From the NCBI RefSeq assembly GCF_041228405.1, contig NZ_CP133888.1, positions 744,001-808,000 of the forward strand: 64,000 bases of DNA, written 5' to 3'. The position numbers and the translations under genes are program-made. Position 1 is the first letter of the stretch. Every line of letters begins with the position of its first letter. This stretch comes from Salinilacustrithrix flava (lineage in GTDB: Bacteria > Actinomycetota > Acidimicrobiia > Acidimicrobiales > Salinilacustritrichaceae). The notes below the pieces were generated by a model, which saw nothing but the letters and a program-made list of their open reading frames with translations, did not search any database and had not been told where the DNA came from. This document shows, piece after piece, positions 62,450-64,000 of this stretch.

Positions 62450-64000
62450 TCAGCGCAGCTCGACGTCGTGATCGGCGGCACGACGTCGCAGCGCCCTCGC
62501 CCGCCCGACCCGCTCGTCACCCTCGGCGAGGTGCACGGCGCGCTCCCAGAGATCGCGGGCGTCGGGTTGCAGCCCGACCGCCAGCTCGAGCTCGTCGAGG
62601 GCAGCACCCACCGCACCGCGGGCGGTCAGGATCTCGGCTCGCCGCACGTGCACGGCGACGCATCGCTGCACCAGCCGGTGCCGCTCGCGCAGCGCCCAGT
62701 CCTCGTAGGGCCAGGCCGGCAGCGGTTCGCCCTGCCATGCAGCGAGCGCCTCCGCGGCGGGCGCGAGGGCCTCGTCCGCCGGGGCCCGCAGCGCCTGGTC
62801 CACCAGCCGGTCGAAGCGGTGGGCGTCGACCTCCACCCCGGCGGCGAGCACCAGGCGATCTCCGGCGCGCTCGATCACGGGCCCGGTCGCAGCCCGCAGG
62901 CGAGCGAGCACGTTGCGCAGCCGAGCTCGCGACCGGGTCGGTTCGACCTCGGGCCACAGGACCTCCAGCACCCGCTCGACCGGCACGGCCCCCTCCGTGG
63001 CGACGAGCGCGAGCACCGCTGCCGGTCGCCCGTCCGGCGGCACCAGCTGCTGCGCCCCGCGCTGCACCACGGTGGGGCCGAGCACCCGCACGAGGGCGGC
63101 GACGGGGACCGGTGCGGAGCGGGCCGGCGGCAGGAACCCGGCCAGGTGCTCGGGCGCGTCCACGCCCAGCAACGCCATGACGCGGTCTCGCACCACCTCG
63201 ACGGCCCGTGGGGTGAGCTGCAGCAGGGCGGCGATCTCCTCGGCGTCGGCGCCCTCCGCGAGCGCGAGGGCGACCCGCAGGTCCTCGACGGAGAGCGCCG
63301 ACGTGGAGGGCACGGGGTCGGGCACCGGGATCCCGTGCGCTCGCTGCAGCCGGTGCACCTGATCGACGGCGCCGAGCAGACCGGCGGACCTCGCGTCGGA
63401 GACCAGCCGCTCGGCGACGGCTGCGGCCGCGCCGTGGCGCCCCTCGTCCAGCAGCCGCCGGAGGTGGTGCAGGTCCGAGCGCCACCGCAGCGTCGGGTAG
63501 GGCTCGAGGAGTCGGCGGGCCTCGGTGAAGTGGGCGTCGTGGTCGCCGGCCGGTGCGAGCATCCCCCGGCACCATGCGACCTGGCCCTGCTCGCGAGTCG
63601 AGTCGGCGCGCGCCGCCCAGCCCACGAGATCGTCGAGGACCGCTTCGGCGTCGGCGCGGCGACCGGTGCGCACGTACGCCTCCACCAGGTTGTGGCGCCA
63701 GGCGACCTCGGCCGGTGCCACGGCGTCGCCGAAGCACGCCTGCACCGGTTCGAGCAGCTCGACCGCCCGCTGGGGGTCGTCGGCCAGCAGCTCGGCGACC
63801 GCCAGCGCCGACACCGCCCCGACCTGCGCCGAGCCCCGGGGGACCGAGCCCGCGGGGACGAGCGTGGCGACGTGGCGACGGCACTCCTCGAGGTGCCCGC
63901 GCATGGCTTCCACGTGCGCGACCTCCACGGTCGCGAGGCGCTCGTCGCTGGACCAGCCGCAGGATCGTGCGAGCTGGATCGCACGCGACCCGTGGGTCAG
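62450..64000 (-). CDS. SARP/BTAD and LuxR-type transcriptional regulator, C-terminal part
   Basis: The frame is open to the right edge, so the N-terminus is missing; 516 residues are seen. In order: TPR-like helical repeats (to about residue 240 of this part), a LuxR-like helix-turn-helix (SVEDLRVALALAEGADAEEIA, ALLQLTPRAVEVVRDRVMALL), and a C-terminal unit with OmpR-like winged helix (PAAVLALVATEGAVPVERVLEVLWPE) and BTAD domain (VDAHRFDRLVDQAL onwards). Such large regulators of AfsR/SARP or LAL type control secondary metabolism or stress genes. Target genes are unknown. Confidence 0.78.
   Translation of the reverse strand: MTHGSRAIQLARSCGWSSDERLATVEVAHVEAMRGHLEECRRHVATLVPAGSVPRGSAQVGAVSALAVAELLADDPQRAVELLEPVQACFGDAVAPAEVAWRHNLVEAYVRTGRRADAEAVLDDLVGWAARADSTREQGQVAWCRGMLAPAGDHDAHFTEARRLLEPYPTLRWRSDLHHLRRLLDEGRHGAAAAVAERLVSDARSAGLLGAVDQVHRLQRAHGIPVPDPVPSTSALSVEDLRVALALAEGADAEEIAALLQLTPRAVEVVRDRVMALLGVDAPEHLAGFLPPARSAPVPVAALVRVLGPTVVQRGAQQLVPPDGRPAAVLALVATEGAVPVERVLEVLWPEVEPTRSRARLRNVLARLRAATGPVIERAGDRLVLAAGVEVDAHRFDRLVDQALRAPADEALAPAAEALAAWQGEPLPAWPYEDWALRERHRLVQRCVAVHVRRAEILTARGAVGAALDELELAVGLQPDARDLWERAVHLAEGDERVGRARALRRRAADHDVELR

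Overview
The window is very GC-rich, densely coded DNA from an actinobacterium. The markers are a WhiB regulator, paired ArsA/Get3-like ATPases, a cAMP-type protein acetyltransferase like mycobacterial Pat, GlnR beside two glutamine synthetases, a DUF222-HNH protein with a LexA-type box, and GTG starts. Class Acidimicrobiia is a reasonable guess but is inference. No insertion sequence, prophage or CRISPR array was seen. About sixteen genes have a TANNNT -10 element 6-8 nt before the start codon, so leaderless transcription looks common here.

1-8.1 kb: the end of an MFS transporter; a copper-delivery operon (SCO, PCuAC, cupredoxin-like lipoprotein); a cNMP-binding protein acetyltransferase facing class I fructose-bisphosphatase; a DUF1611-PLP racemase pair behind a structured leader that can hide its ribosome binding site; tRNA-Pro(CGG); a GNAT gene with an internal deletion. 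8.1-16 kb: a response regulator and a STAS protein from a shared symmetric promoter, two ArsA ATPases, NfeD, WhiB, and selA-selB.

16-23 kb: NUDIX and nucleotidyltransferase genes, a decayed GNAT, znuABC, and divergently an ECF sigma/anti-sigma operon. A 13-bp inverted repeat carrying GGAAC in both directions separates them. 23-34 kb: a stress or dormancy-type island with four universal stress proteins, a HAD-ATPase-DUF5752 fusion, a ferric-reductase-like flavoprotein, a P2-type cation ATPase and a small STAS-led operon. GGGAC-type motifs recur upstream of several of these genes, and one 16-mer is identical at two of them.

34.8-52 kb: DUF222-HNH, class A PBP, a trypsin-like protein without its catalytic His and Ser, FxsA, NUDIX, metallo-beta-lactamase, a histidine-kinase-like protein without the phospho-acceptor His, Mrp, SufR-like and HesB proteins (Fe-S assembly), a Tat lipoprotein divergent from a condensed xanthine-dehydrogenase-like protein, RidA, quinone oxidoreductase and cyclopropane synthase.

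52-64 kb: a nitrogen block (GlnR-like, GlnA, GlnII), a DUF389 membrane protein, an iron/peroxide block (Bfd, Bfr, AhpF, AhpC with an OxyR-type operator), a CinA-like protein, a diguanylate cyclase, and a SARP/LuxR-type regulator that runs off the right edge.
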